A stretch of 64,000 nt of DNA from SZUA-35 sp965530755 (GCA_965530755.1 CBESNA010000015.1:22244-86243), one strand, 5' to 3'. Shown: positions 6,303-15,811, counted from the stretch's first letter. The notes: a model not told the origin generated them from the letters alone. A program made the numbers and translations.

Positions 6303-7790
6303 ATGGCTGGATCACGTGTGGTACGTCGCACCGCCGGAGGAGTTCTCCTGGCGATGTCGATGGGAATTGCGATGGCGGCGCCGGTGGCCGCGAAACCGCC
6401 GGGCGGTTTCCTCACAGAAGAACAACCCTTCATCGTCCTCGACGCCGGCCTGCCGGGTGGAGCTCGGGTCACCCCGATCATCTCCTCCGGCGACACGCTC
6501 GGAGACTTCCTCTTCGAGGGCCTCCCCGATGGCATCGGCATTCGTCCAGGGACTGCGAAGAACACCGTCGACGTCTACGTGGCCCACGAGCAGAGCACCG
6601 TGGCCTTCCGCGACGCTCGAGACTTCCAGGATGCCTCGATCTCGCGCCTCACGCTTTCGACCAAGGGGGGCCCGAGTCAGGGATCGGTGCAGTCCGCCGA
6701 GGTCGTGCTCGGCCCGGAAGAAGGATTCCTCCGCTTCTGCTCGGCCTCCATGGCCGGCCCGAACGAGGGCCTGAGCGACTACGTGTTCTTCACCGGTGAA
6801 GAGACCACCGATGTGATCGACGGTGTGCAGCGCGGTTTCGCCGTGGCCCTCAACACTGACACTGGCGACTACACCGCCGTGCCGGGCATGGGCAGGCTCA
6901 ACCACGAGAGCGTCGTCGTGGTTCCCGGTGGCTGGGACCAGCTCGCAATGCTCACCACAGACGACACGTTCTCGGCGCCGTCCTCGCAGCTCTACATGTA
7001 CCTCGCCGACGATCAGGATGCGATCTTCGCCGACGAGGGCAGCCTCTACGCCATGCGGATCACGGGTGTCGACGGAACGCCCGTGGATCCCACCGATGCG
7101 TTCAACGGGGCCAATGATTACCTCGACCTCGACGTGGGTGAGGCGTTCCAGGCCGAGTTCATTGAGGTACCTCGCGGAATCGCGACAGGCGACCAGGACG
7201 GCCTCGAGAACTGGTCGAACGACAACAACGTCTTCCAAGCCATTCGGCTCGAAGACGCCGCTGTGGACAAGAACAGCTCGCGGGTCGTCTACATCGCCGA
7301 CACCGGCGCCAGCCGTGTCGTTCCCGATGCCGCGACTGGACGTCTGACACGTGGGCCAAGCGGCACGGTCGGCTCAGCCGACAACGGTCGCATCATTCGT
7401 TTGGTGCTGAATGCCGACGACCCGACCGTCGTCGACAGCCTGACGATCCTGGCTGACGGCGACGCCGTCGGCACCGACGTGTATGTGCCGATGACGAGCC
7501 CGGACAACATTGACACGAGCAAGAACAGCCTGATGGTCCAGGAAGACACCGATGGCGCTCAGATCTGGCAGCATCGCTTCAACCAGAACTCCTGGCGCTC
7601 GGTGGCCACGGTCCCCGACGGCGAGTCGAGCGGCATCGTCGATGCTTCAGCGTGGTTCGGCGGAGGCACCTGGCTGCTCGACGTTCAGGGTCATGGCACC
7701 AACGTCGCCGAGGACGTCGACAGCATTCCCGGAACGCTGATCAAGCGTGAATCGGGCCAGCTGATGTTGCTGAAGATCCCGGCTTCCTGA
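6303..7790 (+). CDS. secreted PhoX/DUF839-like protein
   Basis: 495 residues. A basic N-terminus and hydrophobic core (GVLLAMSMGIAMAAPVAA) form a signal peptide with a probable cleavage after AAPVAA. The mature part resembles PhoX/DUF839 beta-propeller phosphatases: VYVAHEQST (about 91-99), GRLNHES (197-203) and the late LMVQEDTDGAQIW segment. Family members are Ca/Fe-dependent alkaline phosphatases, but there are also non-phosphatase relatives, and the catalytic residues cannot be confirmed by eye. ATG with AAGGAG Shine-Dalgarno. The neighbouring Pho-box-like repeat supports a role in phosphate starvation. Confidence 0.68.
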   Translation: MAGSRVVRRTAGGVLLAMSMGIAMAAPVAAKPPGGFLTEEQPFIVLDAGLPGGARVTPIISSGDTLGDFLFEGLPDGIGIRPGTAKNTVDVYVAHEQSTVAFRDARDFQDASISRLTLSTKGGPSQGSVQSAEVVLGPEEGFLRFCSASMAGPNEGLSDYVFFTGEETTDVIDGVQRGFAVALNTDTGDYTAVPGMGRLNHESVVVVPGGWDQLAMLTTDDTFSAPSSQLYMYLADDQDAIFADEGSLYAMRITGVDGTPVDPTDAFNGANDYLDLDVGEAFQAEFIEVPRGIATGDQDGLENWSNDNNVFQAIRLEDAAVDKNSSRVVYIADTGASRVVPDAATGRLTRGPSGTVGSADNGRIIRLVLNADDPTVVDSLTILADGDAVGTDVYVPMTSPDNIDTSKNSLMVQEDTDGAQIWQHRFNQNSWRSVATVPDGESSGIVDASAWFGGGTWLLDVQGHGTNVAEDVDSIPGTLIKRESGQLMLLKIPAS

Positions 7791-7813
7791 GTTCGACCCG
7801 TCGCCGCGAGCTT

Positions 7814-7831
7814 CACGATCCTGCGATCGTG
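7814..7831. terminator. bidirectional hairpin between convergent genes
   Basis: CACGATC (7814-7820) and GATCGTG (7825-7831) form a 7-bp stem with a CTGC loop, followed by very GC-rich sequence. It lies between the stops of the PhoX-like and GGDEF-EAL genes and probably serves both. Confidence 0.5.
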
Positions 7832-7859
7832 GGCCGCGGCCGCCGGCCGACAGCCCGTT

Positions 7860-10043
7860 TCAGACGAACTGGTCTGCTGCTGCGGGCACGTCGAATGGTT
7901 TCGTGAGAGCGCTCGCCACCTTGGGGCCCGGGGCCGGACGGTGGAAGTAGAACCCCTGGAACAGCGTGATGCCGAGTGATCGGAGAACCGCGACCTGCGC
8001 CGCTTCCTCCACGCCCTCGGCCACGGTTTCCATTCCCATGGAATCGGCGAGGGCCACGATGGCGGTCACGATCTTGCGATCGACCGGATCGGTGGCGACG
8101 TCGACCACGAAGGCTCGGTCGATCTTGAGTGTCGACACCATGTCGAGGCGCTTCAGCTGGCTCAGGGAGGCTCTGCTCGTACCGAAGTCGTCAATGGCGA
8201 GCTTGACACCGAGGTCGACCAGTTCGCGAAGAATGGTCAGTCGCGTGTCCAGCCGTTCGACGATGATCTCCTCGGAGAGTTCGAGTTCGAGTTGGGCGGG
8301 GTCGAGGCCGGTCTCGGCGAGGACTCGTTGGACGAGTTCGAGCAGGCCGGTGTCGATCAACTGACGCTCGGCGACGTTCACCGACACCATCACGGGATGG
8401 CCGACGGCGGAGGTCCACGCGGCTGCCTGGCGGCACGATTCTCGCAGGACGTGTTCGCCGACGTCGACGATCAGGCCGGATTCGGCGGCGACACTCAGGA
8501 AGGCGCCTGGTGCCATCATTCCCCGCACGGGGTGTTCCCAACGGACCAACGCTTCGAGGCGGTCGACACCGCCGGTGTCAGCGTTGACGATCGGTTGGTA
8601 GTGAACGTGCAGCTGACCGGTTCGGATGGCGCGACGCAACTCCCGCTCGACTTCGAGGCGGGCCACGGCCTGCTCGCGAAGTTCGGCGTCGAACACCACG
8701 TAGCGGCCACCACCGGCTTCTTTCGCCTTGTACATCGCAACGTCGGCGTCGCGCAACAGGCTCTCGGCGTCGCCACCGCCGCTCGTCACATAGGCGATGC
8801 CGATCGAAGCGCTGATCATCTGCGACGACTCGTCGCTCAGGACGGCCGGTTCACGAAGCGATTCGAGAATGCGGTCTGCCAGCATGGTCAGGTCTCGGAT
8901 GGCGGGGACGCCTGAGGACACGACGATGAACTCGTCGCCGCCGAACCTGCCGACGGTGTCGCCCTCGCGCACCGCCTGACGCAGACGGTCGGCAACAGCA
9001 GCCAGGACTTCGTCACCGGCTGAGTGGCCGATCGAATCGTTGACGACCTTCAGTCGATCGAGGTCGAGCAGCAACACACCCACGAGATTGTTGGTTCTGC
9101 GGTCGCTCAGCGACGCGTTGAGTTCGTCGGTGAGGCCCTTGCGATTGGTGAGGCCAGTCAGCGGATCGTGTTTGGCATCGAAGCTGATTTGCTCGAGCGC
9201 ACGGGCCCGAGAGCTCGACATCTGCAGTGCCCATGCCACCACGCTCATGCCGGAGGCGATAACGAGGCCGGACAGGAGCAGAATCCAGGAGGCTCGATGT
9301 GAGGTCGAAGCCAATGAGCTGCCGGCCTCGATGCCCCACCGAGCCTGGGCAGCATCGAAGGCGCCGGCGTCGATTGGTTCCTCAGCGGCGCCACCGAATG
9401 ATCCACTCGTGGCGACCATGAAGCCGTCGAGTTCGATGGCCAGGCTCGTATCGGGCGCAAGATCCCGTTCTGGCGCGTACTGGGCGATCACGAAGACGGT
9501 CGGCTCGGCGGCTGGTGAGGCCACAGGAGCGACGAGGACGACGGAGGTGATGTCGCCATCGAAGATCTGTTCGACCGTGGCGAGAACCTCTGGGGTGGCC
9601 ACGGCCACGATGCCGTTGTCGACTGCGCTGCTGAACACCTCGTCGAGGTTGGCCGAGCGTTCGACCACACGACCGACTTGGGCCTCGCGATCGACGGCAC
9701 CGACGTTGGCCACGATGGTGAGGGCGTCCGGATCGACCGTGACAACGGCGACCTGGGTGATGGCGGAGGCGTCCGCGGTCAGATCGTCGCGGGCAGCGAG
9801 TGAAGCCAACACCTCGGGGTCGGCCGCATCGCGATCACCGAGCGCCGCCGACAGGCGGTCGACAGACGCCAACGTCGCACCGACCTCGGTTCGAATCGAT
9901 CGAGCCTGCGCCACGGCGATGTCACCTGCCACTTCGGCTGATTCGTCGATCTCAACGGCGCGGAGGAAGAACCAACCAGTGACGGTCAGGATCACAACCA
10001 GCGCAATAGCTGCCAGCAGCCCGGGGGAACGTTCTTTCGACAT
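7860..10043 (-). CDS. membrane GGDEF-EAL protein (c-di-GMP turnover)
   Basis: 727 residues. TM1 (LLAAIALVVILTVTGWFFL) and TM2 (ASWILLLSGLVIASGMSVVAW) enclose an extracytoplasmic sensor region of about 220 residues with no recognised fold. The GGDEF domain has an intact GRFGGDEFIVV site and an RxxD inhibitory site (REGD) five residues before it. The EAL domain keeps LEALVRWEHP, SVNVAERQL, ELSEEI, AIDDFGTSRASL and TVAEGVEE, so it may be an active phosphodiesterase; DDFGTS replaces the commoner DFGTG. Both activities are possible, and which dominates is not visible. The ATG at 10043 with AGGAA upstream is chosen over a start at 10118, because the transmembrane helix follows directly. Confidence 0.9.
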   Translation of the reverse strand: MSKERSPGLLAAIALVVILTVTGWFFLRAVEIDESAEVAGDIAVAQARSIRTEVGATLASVDRLSAALGDRDAADPEVLASLAARDDLTADASAITQVAVVTVDPDALTIVANVGAVDREAQVGRVVERSANLDEVFSSAVDNGIVAVATPEVLATVEQIFDGDITSVVLVAPVASPAAEPTVFVIAQYAPERDLAPDTSLAIELDGFMVATSGSFGGAAEEPIDAGAFDAAQARWGIEAGSSLASTSHRASWILLLSGLVIASGMSVVAWALQMSSSRARALEQISFDAKHDPLTGLTNRKGLTDELNASLSDRRTNNLVGVLLLDLDRLKVVNDSIGHSAGDEVLAAVADRLRQAVREGDTVGRFGGDEFIVVSSGVPAIRDLTMLADRILESLREPAVLSDESSQMISASIGIAYVTSGGGDAESLLRDADVAMYKAKEAGGGRYVVFDAELREQAVARLEVERELRRAIRTGQLHVHYQPIVNADTGGVDRLEALVRWEHPVRGMMAPGAFLSVAAESGLIVDVGEHVLRESCRQAAAWTSAVGHPVMVSVNVAERQLIDTGLLELVQRVLAETGLDPAQLELELSEEIIVERLDTRLTILRELVDLGVKLAIDDFGTSRASLSQLKRLDMVSTLKIDRAFVVDVATDPVDRKIVTAIVALADSMGMETVAEGVEEAAQVAVLRSLGITLFQGFYFHRPAPGPKVASALTKPFDVPAAADQFV

Positions 10044-10142
10044 CGGGGTTCCTGTCGGCACGACGCGGTGCGCAATCAACCGTTCGGTCGGCCGTGTCGG
10101 ATGAGTCGTTCGACTCACCCGCCGGACATGCCGGGGTCGGCG

Positions 10143-10400
10143 TCAGGCGGTTTGTTCGACCGGAGTGACCTCGAACGCTTCCCAGCGGCCGGGACCGCCG
10201 GCCCGGACGACGAAGGCGACCTCGGTGCCCGCTTCGATCTTTCGAGTCCCGTCGGCAATGGTCGTGCAGTGGAACATCCAAGTTCGACCGGTCCCGTGAG
10301 CCGCAACCGTGCCGAGCCCCGCTGCAGCATCGAAATCGGCGACGACACCGACGTGAAGGCCGAGCAGCGCATCGGAGTCAGGAGCGGAGGTCGAGACCAT
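10143..10400 (-). CDS. degenerate cold-shock-domain protein
   Basis: 85 residues. HVGVVADFDAAAGLGTV, WMFHCTTIADGTRKIEAGTE and VAFVVRAG align with the five-strand cold-shock fold, but the RNA-binding motifs are changed: KGFGFI is replaced by AGLGTV, and VFVH by WMFH. Nucleic-acid binding is therefore uncertain. ATG start; TAGCGT ends 6 nt upstream, suggesting a leaderless transcript. It is divergent from hisE. Confidence 0.62.
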   Translation of the reverse strand: MVSTSAPDSDALLGLHVGVVADFDAAAGLGTVAAHGTGRTWMFHCTTIADGTRKIEAGTEVAFVVRAGGPGRWEAFEVTPVEQTA

Positions 10401-10406
10401 GAGACG

Positions 10407-10443
10407 ACGCTAGCGGTGCGATCCGTCCGGAGGTCTCTAGGCT
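10407..10443. promoter_or_regulatory. back-to-back -10 elements, cold-shock-like gene and hisE
   Basis: TAGCGT (10412-10407, minus) is 6 nt before the ATG at 10400, and TAGGCT (10438-10443, plus) is 7 nt before the GTG of hisE. Neither gene has a Shine-Dalgarno, so both are likely transcribed from their first codon. Confidence 0.5.
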
Positions 10444-10450
10444 CCGTTGC

Positions 10451-10729
10451 GTGATTCTCCACGACCTCGAAGCGACCCTGCAGAGCCGCCGGTCGGCGTC
10501 ACCGAGCGATTCGTACACGGCTCGACTGCTGGCCGACTCGACGCTGAACCAACGCAAGATCATGGAGGAGGCGTTCGAGGTGTGCCTGGAGCTCCAGGCA
10601 TCGCCCATCGATCGGGGCCGCACGGCCGAGGAGGCCGCCGACGTCCTCTACCACCTCATGGTCGCCTTGGTCGGTGCCGAGGTGCCGCTGGACGATGTGT
10701 TCGCCGTGCTGAAGGGTCGGCAGAAGTGA
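10451..10729 (+). CDS. hisE: phosphoribosyl-ATP pyrophosphatase
   Basis: 92 residues with the all-alpha MazG-like fold of HisE: YTARLLADSTLNQRKIMEEA, EEAADVLYHLMVALVG. It hydrolyses PR-ATP to PR-AMP, step 2 of histidine synthesis. GTG start at 10451 without Shine-Dalgarno. The stop overlaps the GTG of hisG (GTGA), so HisG translation is probably coupled. The usual hisI domain is not fused. Confidence 0.93.
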   Translation: MILHDLEATLQSRRSASPSDSYTARLLADSTLNQRKIMEEAFEVCLELQASPIDRGRTAEEAADVLYHLMVALVGAEVPLDDVFAVLKGRQK

Positions 10730-11607
10730 GCGCCTCGGGATCGACCACCGACCCGTCATCGGGCAGCGAGTTGAAGCGCATCGCCGTGCCGTCCAAGGGC
10801 CGTCTCCGCGAGTCCTGCCTCGACCTGCTTCGCCACGCCGGATACCGGGTCGGTTCGTTCAATGGCAGTGCGTCAGCCAGCACGGCCGGGATCGAGTTCA
10901 TCGAGATGCGTCCGCGCGACGCTGCCGCGTGGCTGCAGGCCGGCCGCCTCGATGCTGCGTTCATCTCCACCGACACGGCCCTCGAGAACGAAGTCGAGCA
11001 CCTGCCATCGATCGATCTCGGGTTCTCCCGATCCGATCTGGTGCTGGCCTGTCGCGAGGACAGCCCATACCGATCAGCCAAGGATTTCGATGGGGCGACC
11101 GTTGCGACCCACCTCCCGTCGTGGACCAACCGATGGTTCGCGTCGCTCGACGTCGACGTCGATGTGGTCTCGATGGGTGGCGCGCTCGAGGGCGTGTGCG
11201 CCGTCGGCATGGCCGACGCCATCGTCGACCTGCGTGAAACCGGCGGAAGTCTGGCAAGAAATCGGCTTCGAGTCGTCGAAGTGGCGCACGCCTGTCAAGC
11301 GATCTTTTCCACTTCCGACATCACCTCGCCGGTGGTCGACGACCTGACGCTCCGCCTCGAGGCAGCTCTCGCCGCCCGCCGAACCCAGTACGTCATGCTC
11401 CATCTCCCTGCCGACCGGGTCGACGCCCTCAGCAGCGTGTTCCCCGGCCTGGCCGCCCCGACCGTCCTCCCACTCGCCGGGCGCGACGATCTCGTCGCTG
11501 CCCACATCGTGGTCGACCACTCGGAGCTGTGGGCACGGCTCTCGGATCTCCGAGAGCTCGGAGCCACCGGCATCGTCGCGCTCCCCACCGACGCCATCGT
11601 CGAATAG
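10726..11607 (+). CDS. hisG: ATP phosphoribosyltransferase (long form)
   Basis: 293 residues; first and regulated step of histidine synthesis. KRIAVPSKGRLRESCLDLLR opens the catalytic part. AVGMADAIVDLRETGGSLA is the PRPP-binding loop. The length and the C-terminal segment (LHLPADRVDALSSVFPGLAAPTV onward, quoted in part) match the long form with an ACT-like histidine-binding domain, so HisZ is not needed. The GTG at 10726 overlaps the hisE stop by 4 nt. Confidence 0.94.
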   Translation: MSASGSTTDPSSGSELKRIAVPSKGRLRESCLDLLRHAGYRVGSFNGSASASTAGIEFIEMRPRDAAAWLQAGRLDAAFISTDTALENEVEHLPSIDLGFSRSDLVLACREDSPYRSAKDFDGATVATHLPSWTNRWFASLDVDVDVVSMGGALEGVCAVGMADAIVDLRETGGSLARNRLRVVEVAHACQAIFSTSDITSPVVDDLTLRLEAALAARRTQYVMLHLPADRVDALSSVFPGLAAPTVLPLAGRDDLVAAHIVVDHSELWARLSDLRELGATGIVALPTDAIVE

Positions 11608-11609
11608 CG

Positions 11610-12128
11610 TCAGTGCGGGCGGTTCCCGCCGAGCAGGTCGATGGCGTGTGGACAGACATCGAGCACGGCCGACAACGTCTCGATGGCACCTGATGTGGAT
11701 CCCGGTGTGTTGAGGATCAGCGCTGCGTCACGTGTGCCGGCGACCGCCCGGCTGAGTCGCCCGAGCCCGTCAGGATTGCAGAGTCGCATCGCCTCGGCGA
11801 GACCAGGAGCCTCACGTTCCATCGCCTGACGGGTGCCCTCTGGAGTGAGATCACGCGGGCCGAACCCGGTGCCACCCGTGGTCACGATGAGACCGTTGAA
11901 ATCGGCAGCGAACTCGATCAGCGTGTCTCGAACCGACTCGACACCGTCGGCAATGGCACGACGATCCACCACGGTCCAACCGTTGGCCTCCAGGTGTTCC
12001 TGCACCGCAGCGCCTGACCGGTCCTCCCGCGTCCCGGCAATGACGCCGTCTGACGCCGTGATCACTTTGGCGAGGAGCGGTGCGGAAGCTGCTTCGGAAG
12101 TCGTCACGGGCTCTAGTCTGCCCGCCAT
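11610..12128 (-). CDS. MoaB/Mog-family molybdopterin protein
   Basis: 172 residues from ATG 12128. The MoCF-binding fold is clear: AKVITASDGVIAGTREDRSG, then VTTGGTGFGPRDLTPEGTRQ and LILNTPGSTSGAIETL. Relatives adenylate molybdopterin before metal insertion; some MoaB proteins have lost this role. Its ATG and the ATG of the divergent PLP gene share the palindrome CATG (12126-12129). A GTG at 12107 is an alternative start that keeps the whole domain. No other molybdenum cofactor genes are in the window. Confidence 0.85.
   Translation of the reverse strand: MAGRLEPVTTSEAASAPLLAKVITASDGVIAGTREDRSGAAVQEHLEANGWTVVDRRAIADGVESVRDTLIEFAADFNGLIVTTGGTGFGPRDLTPEGTRQAMEREAPGLAEAMRLCNPDGLGRLSRAVAGTRDAALILNTPGSTSGAIETLSAVLDVCPHAIDLLGGNRPH
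12114..12119 (+). promoter_or_regulatory. -10 element of the Cys/Met PLP gene
   Basis: TAGTCT ends 7 nt before the ATG at 12127, and no Shine-Dalgarno is present. The spacing implies a leaderless transcript. Confidence 0.45.
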
Positions 12129-13257
12129 GTCATCCACTCGCCCAGACGGACAACGCATCGAGACGGTCGCCATCACAGCCGGTCGACCACACCGGCCCGG
12201 CGAACCGGTCAACACCCCGATCACGATGGCGTCGAACTATGCGAGCGGACTCGGTCCCGAGTACGCCCGGGGCGACTCCACGCCTACCTGGCAAGCCCTC
12301 GAGACCGCCGTTGGCGCCCTCGAGGGTGGCACGGCGATTGCGTTCAGCTCCGGCATGGCCGCTGTGGCCGCGGTGCTGGGCCAGCTGCCGAACGGGGCCA
12401 GACTGCTCCTACCAGACGACTGCTATCAGGGCGTCGCCATTCTGGCTGCCGATGGCGTTGCCTCGGCCGGCTGGACCGTCCAGCGGGTCGCCACCGCAGA
12501 CACGCAGGCCTGGCTCGACGCCCTGCCCGGCGCCGACCTCTGCTGGCTGGAGTCGCCATCGAATCCGATGCTCGAGATCGGCGATCTGCCGACCATCTGC
12601 GCGGCAGCGGCCTCACTCGGGGTGCCGACCGCAGTCGACAACACCTTCGCCACACCGCTGTTGCAACAGCCGCTCGCGTTCGGTGCCACGTACAGCGTGC
12701 AAAGCGCGACCAAGTTCATCGGCGGCCACTCTGACCTCCTCTGTGGTCTCGTCATTTCGGCCGACGAGCAGGCCGTTCTCGCCATCGATCGACATCGGAC
12801 CTATCACGGGGCGACGCCGGGAGGACTCGAATCGTTCCTCGCGCTTCGGGGCCTGCGCACCCTCCCGATTCGCCTGGAGCGATCACAGGCATCGGCTGTG
12901 GAGCTCGCCAAGCGGCTCTCTGGGCACCGGCAGGTCACCCGCGTCCACTACCCCGGTCTCGCCGACGATCCAGGCCATGCGCTCGCCCGAGCCACGATGG
13001 CCGGACCGGGTGCGATGCTCAGTTTCCAGCTCCGCGGCTCGGACACGAGCACCGACATCCGACTGGGACGTCTGCGGCTGATCACGCCGGCGACGAGCCT
13101 CGGCGGTGTCGAATCCCTCATCGAGCGCAGGGCCAGGCTGACCGGCCAGGAACACATTCCACCCACCTTGTGTCGCCTGAGCGTCGGATGCGAGCACGTC
13201 GAGGATCTCTGGGAAGATCTCGACCAGGCCTTGTCCGGCCAGACGCCGGACGCCTAG
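12127..13257 (+). CDS. Cys/Met metabolism PLP enzyme (cystathionine gamma-synthase/lyase family)
   Basis: 376 residues of the gamma-family of PLP enzymes: EYARGDSTPTWQALETAVGA, SSGMAAVAAVL, CWLESPSNPMLEIGD, the Schiff-base lysine in YSVQSATKFIGGHSDLL, and GGVESLIERRA near the C-terminus. The family includes cystathionine synthases, lyases and homocysteine synthases; the sequence alone does not separate them. An ATG start forms the CATG shared with the divergent moaB-type gene. It is followed by serA, so this may be a sulfur/serine amino-acid group. Confidence 0.87.
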   Translation: MSSTRPDGQRIETVAITAGRPHRPGEPVNTPITMASNYASGLGPEYARGDSTPTWQALETAVGALEGGTAIAFSSGMAAVAAVLGQLPNGARLLLPDDCYQGVAILAADGVASAGWTVQRVATADTQAWLDALPGADLCWLESPSNPMLEIGDLPTICAAAASLGVPTAVDNTFATPLLQQPLAFGATYSVQSATKFIGGHSDLLCGLVISADEQAVLAIDRHRTYHGATPGGLESFLALRGLRTLPIRLERSQASAVELAKRLSGHRQVTRVHYPGLADDPGHALARATMAGPGAMLSFQLRGSDTSTDIRLGRLRLITPATSLGGVESLIERRARLTGQEHIPPTLCRLSVGCEHVEDLWEDLDQALSGQTPDA

Positions 13258-13319
13258 TCTGCGCCTCCCCGACCCCGCCGGCCGCCCACGCCGCCATCGG
13301 GCTTCAACGAGGAGCCAAC

Positions 13320-14534
13320 ATGAAGATCCTTTTCGCCGACGCCGTCGACCCTGGTCGGGTGGCCTCGCTGGAAGCGGCCGGCCACCGCTGCCGACTGGAG
13401 CCAGCGCTGTCGGGCGAGGACCTTCCGACTGCGATCGGCGATGCCGAGGTGTTGGTCGTGCGGAGCACCGAGGTCACAGCTGAGACGATTGCGGCCGGAG
13501 CCGGCCTGGCGCTGATCGTTCGAGCCGGCGCTGGAACCGACACCATCGACACCACGGCTGCATCGGGCGCCGGGGTCTACGTTTGTAACGTCCCGGGCCG
13601 GAATGCCATCGCTGTCGCCGAGCTGACCATGGGTCTCCTCCTCGCGATCGATCGACACATCGCTGATGGTGCCGCTGACCTCCGCAACGGGATCTGGGAC
13701 AAGCGGCGCTACACCAAGGCAGACGGGTTGGCCGGAAAGACGCTGTCGATCATCGGTCTCGGTGACATCGGCCTCGCCGTCGCCGAGCGGGCGAAGGCGT
13801 TCGATCTGGTCGTGCAGGCCGAACGCAAAGTCGGACGATCCGATGCAGCGCTGGCACGGATTCGCAGCGTCGGCGTTCGGCTGGTCGAGAGCCGGGATGA
13901 GCTACTCTCGACGTCAGACATCGTGTCGATCCACGTCCCGAAGGCCACCGAGACGATCGGTCTGGTCGACGATGCCTTCATCGGCCAACTGCCCGATGGC
14001 TGCGTGATCCTGAACACTTCGCGTGGCGACATCGTCGACGAGAACGCATTACTGAGAGCTCTCGATCAGCGCAGCATGAAGGCCGGACTCGACGTGTTCG
14101 CCGACGAGCCGTCGAATGCTGAAGGCTCCTTCGTGTCGGCCTTGGCTGCCCATCCATCGGTCGTCGGAAGCCATCACATCGGCGCATCGACGACCCAGGC
14201 GCAGGAGTCCGTCGCCGACGGCACGATCGAGGTGATCGAGGCCTACGCGAGAGGCGACGTGATCAACTGCGTGAACCTCGCCACCAACAGGGCTGATGCC
14301 GGTTGCGTCTCGATCCGCCACTTGGACCGGGTCGGAGTACTCGCTCGCATTCTGAACACACTGAGCAGCAACGGCCACAACGTCGAGCAGATGGAGAACC
14401 AGCTCTTCAGTGGTGGAGGGGCGGCCGTTGCCACCATCAACGTCGACCGGCGCCTGGCGGCGGACACCCTCACGGCACTCCGTGCCCTCGATGATGTGAT
14501 CGCCGTCAGCGTCACCGTCGAAGGTGAGGGCTGA
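13320..14534 (+). CDS. serA: D-3-phosphoglycerate dehydrogenase with ACT domain
   Basis: 404 residues. Catalyses the first step of serine synthesis, oxidising 3-phosphoglycerate with NAD. LIVRAGAGTDTIDTTAASGA, the Rossmann GLGDIGLAVAERAKAF, VILNTSRGDIVDENALLRAL and the catalytic His in VVGSHHIGASTTQAQESVAD are all present. A C-terminal ACT domain (IRHLDRVGVLARILNTLSSN) is present, but the extra ASB domain of the mycobacterial type is missing. The ATG at 13320 follows GGAG. The end overlaps the next gene by 11 nt. Confidence 0.9.
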   Translation: MKILFADAVDPGRVASLEAAGHRCRLEPALSGEDLPTAIGDAEVLVVRSTEVTAETIAAGAGLALIVRAGAGTDTIDTTAASGAGVYVCNVPGRNAIAVAELTMGLLLAIDRHIADGAADLRNGIWDKRRYTKADGLAGKTLSIIGLGDIGLAVAERAKAFDLVVQAERKVGRSDAALARIRSVGVRLVESRDELLSTSDIVSIHVPKATETIGLVDDAFIGQLPDGCVILNTSRGDIVDENALLRALDQRSMKAGLDVFADEPSNAEGSFVSALAAHPSVVGSHHIGASTTQAQESVADGTIEVIEAYARGDVINCVNLATNRADAGCVSIRHLDRVGVLARILNTLSSNGHNVEQMENQLFSGGGAAVATINVDRRLAADTLTALRALDDVIAVSVTVEGEG

Positions 14535-15750
14535 CGTGGTTGCCATCCGCCCGCTCCGTCTGCGATTGGTGCAGCAGTCCTGGGCCGAGCGTGTCTCGTC
14601 ACCAGCCCACGATGCGCTCACCCCGAGTGATCGTCGCGCTCATCTGGCAATGAACCCCGACAGCTACATGGCCGTCACGAGGGGACTCGAAGACGTCCAC
14701 CCGGGGGAAGACCTCGACGCTCACGACCTGCTCCACCAGGGGCGGGAAGCCCTCGATCGGCTTCGCCAGGATGGCGCCTTCTCGCCAGAACGAGGCGACG
14801 ATTTCTACGTGTACCGTCTCGTCGACGGCGATCATCGGCTGACAGGCTTCGTGGCCGGCGTTTCCGTAGCCGACTACCTCGCCGGCAACGTCAAGATCCA
14901 TGAACACGTGAAGGCAACGCGAGCAATCCACCTCGCAAATCATCTCGATGTGGTCGGCGTGCAATCGAGCCCCATCGCCATGGCTCACCTGCCGGACCCT
15001 GCGATCGATTCCATCATCGACGCCACGACAGCCACGGAACCGCTGCTCTCCTTCCGACTCCCCGACGGTCTCGAGCAGACATTGTGGCTCGTCTCCGACC
15101 CCACGGCCGACGCCACCCTCCGTACGGTTCTCGACGACGACCCCCTGTATCTCGTCGATGGCCATCACAGAGCCGCGGCTGCCGCGACGTTCCGAACGGC
15201 TGCGGGTCCGGGAATGGCCGATTGGATGCTCTGCGCCATCTTCTCGGCAGACGCTCTCGGCAACGCTCCGCACCATCGCGTGCTTCGACCGGCAGGCGGG
15301 GTAACCGAAGCCCTCAGATTGATCGGCCGCCATCATCGTCTTCGACGGTGTCCGGCCGCTGATCTGGACCAGCGAGCCGAGTCTGAAGTGGCGATCTACA
15401 CCGACGGCGAGTGGTACTGCGTCGACCTACCGCTACACGGCGGCGAGGGACCGGAAGGGCTGCTCGCCGACCTGGATCCGAGCCGGTTTCAAGAGGCCGT
15501 TCTCGGACCCCTGTTCCGAATCGACCCAGAGGGAGACGACTCGACGCTGAGCTATCTGGCCGGTGAACACGACGTCGTCGAACTGCAGGCTGCGGTCGAC
15601 CGCGAGGGCGGCATGCTGGCCGTGATGCGCCAAGTCCCCATCGATGTGCTGATTGCTGCCTCCGACGGCGGACTGGTCATGCCACCCAAGTCCACCTACT
15701 TCGAACCAAAGGTACGCTCCGGCGTCTTCTTGCGGGCCACGACCGACTGA
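14524..15750 (+). CDS. DUF1015 family protein
   Basis: 408 residues. AIRPLRLRLV at the start, the conserved VKIHEHVKATRAIHLANHLD region, YLVDGHHRAAAAATF and HHRVLRP are characteristic of DUF1015 (SerA-adjacent proteins of unknown activity). It is a soluble protein without signal or membrane segments. Two in-frame GTG starts (14524 and 14536) are possible; the first overlaps serA by 11 nt, suggesting coupling. The serA association hints at a role near serine metabolism, which is inference only. Confidence 0.82.
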   Translation: MRADVVAIRPLRLRLVQQSWAERVSSPAHDALTPSDRRAHLAMNPDSYMAVTRGLEDVHPGEDLDAHDLLHQGREALDRLRQDGAFSPERGDDFYVYRLVDGDHRLTGFVAGVSVADYLAGNVKIHEHVKATRAIHLANHLDVVGVQSSPIAMAHLPDPAIDSIIDATTATEPLLSFRLPDGLEQTLWLVSDPTADATLRTVLDDDPLYLVDGHHRAAAAATFRTAAGPGMADWMLCAIFSADALGNAPHHRVLRPAGGVTEALRLIGRHHRLRRCPAADLDQRAESEVAIYTDGEWYCVDLPLHGGEGPEGLLADLDPSRFQEAVLGPLFRIDPEGDDSTLSYLAGEHDVVELQAAVDREGGMLAVMRQVPIDVLIAASDGGLVMPPKSTYFEPKVRSGVFLRATTD

Positions 15751-15811
15751 GGCGGCTCCTCATGCGGCGGGCCAGGTCGCTCGTCCGGCAGAACAGCGGC
15801 ATCATCTTCGG

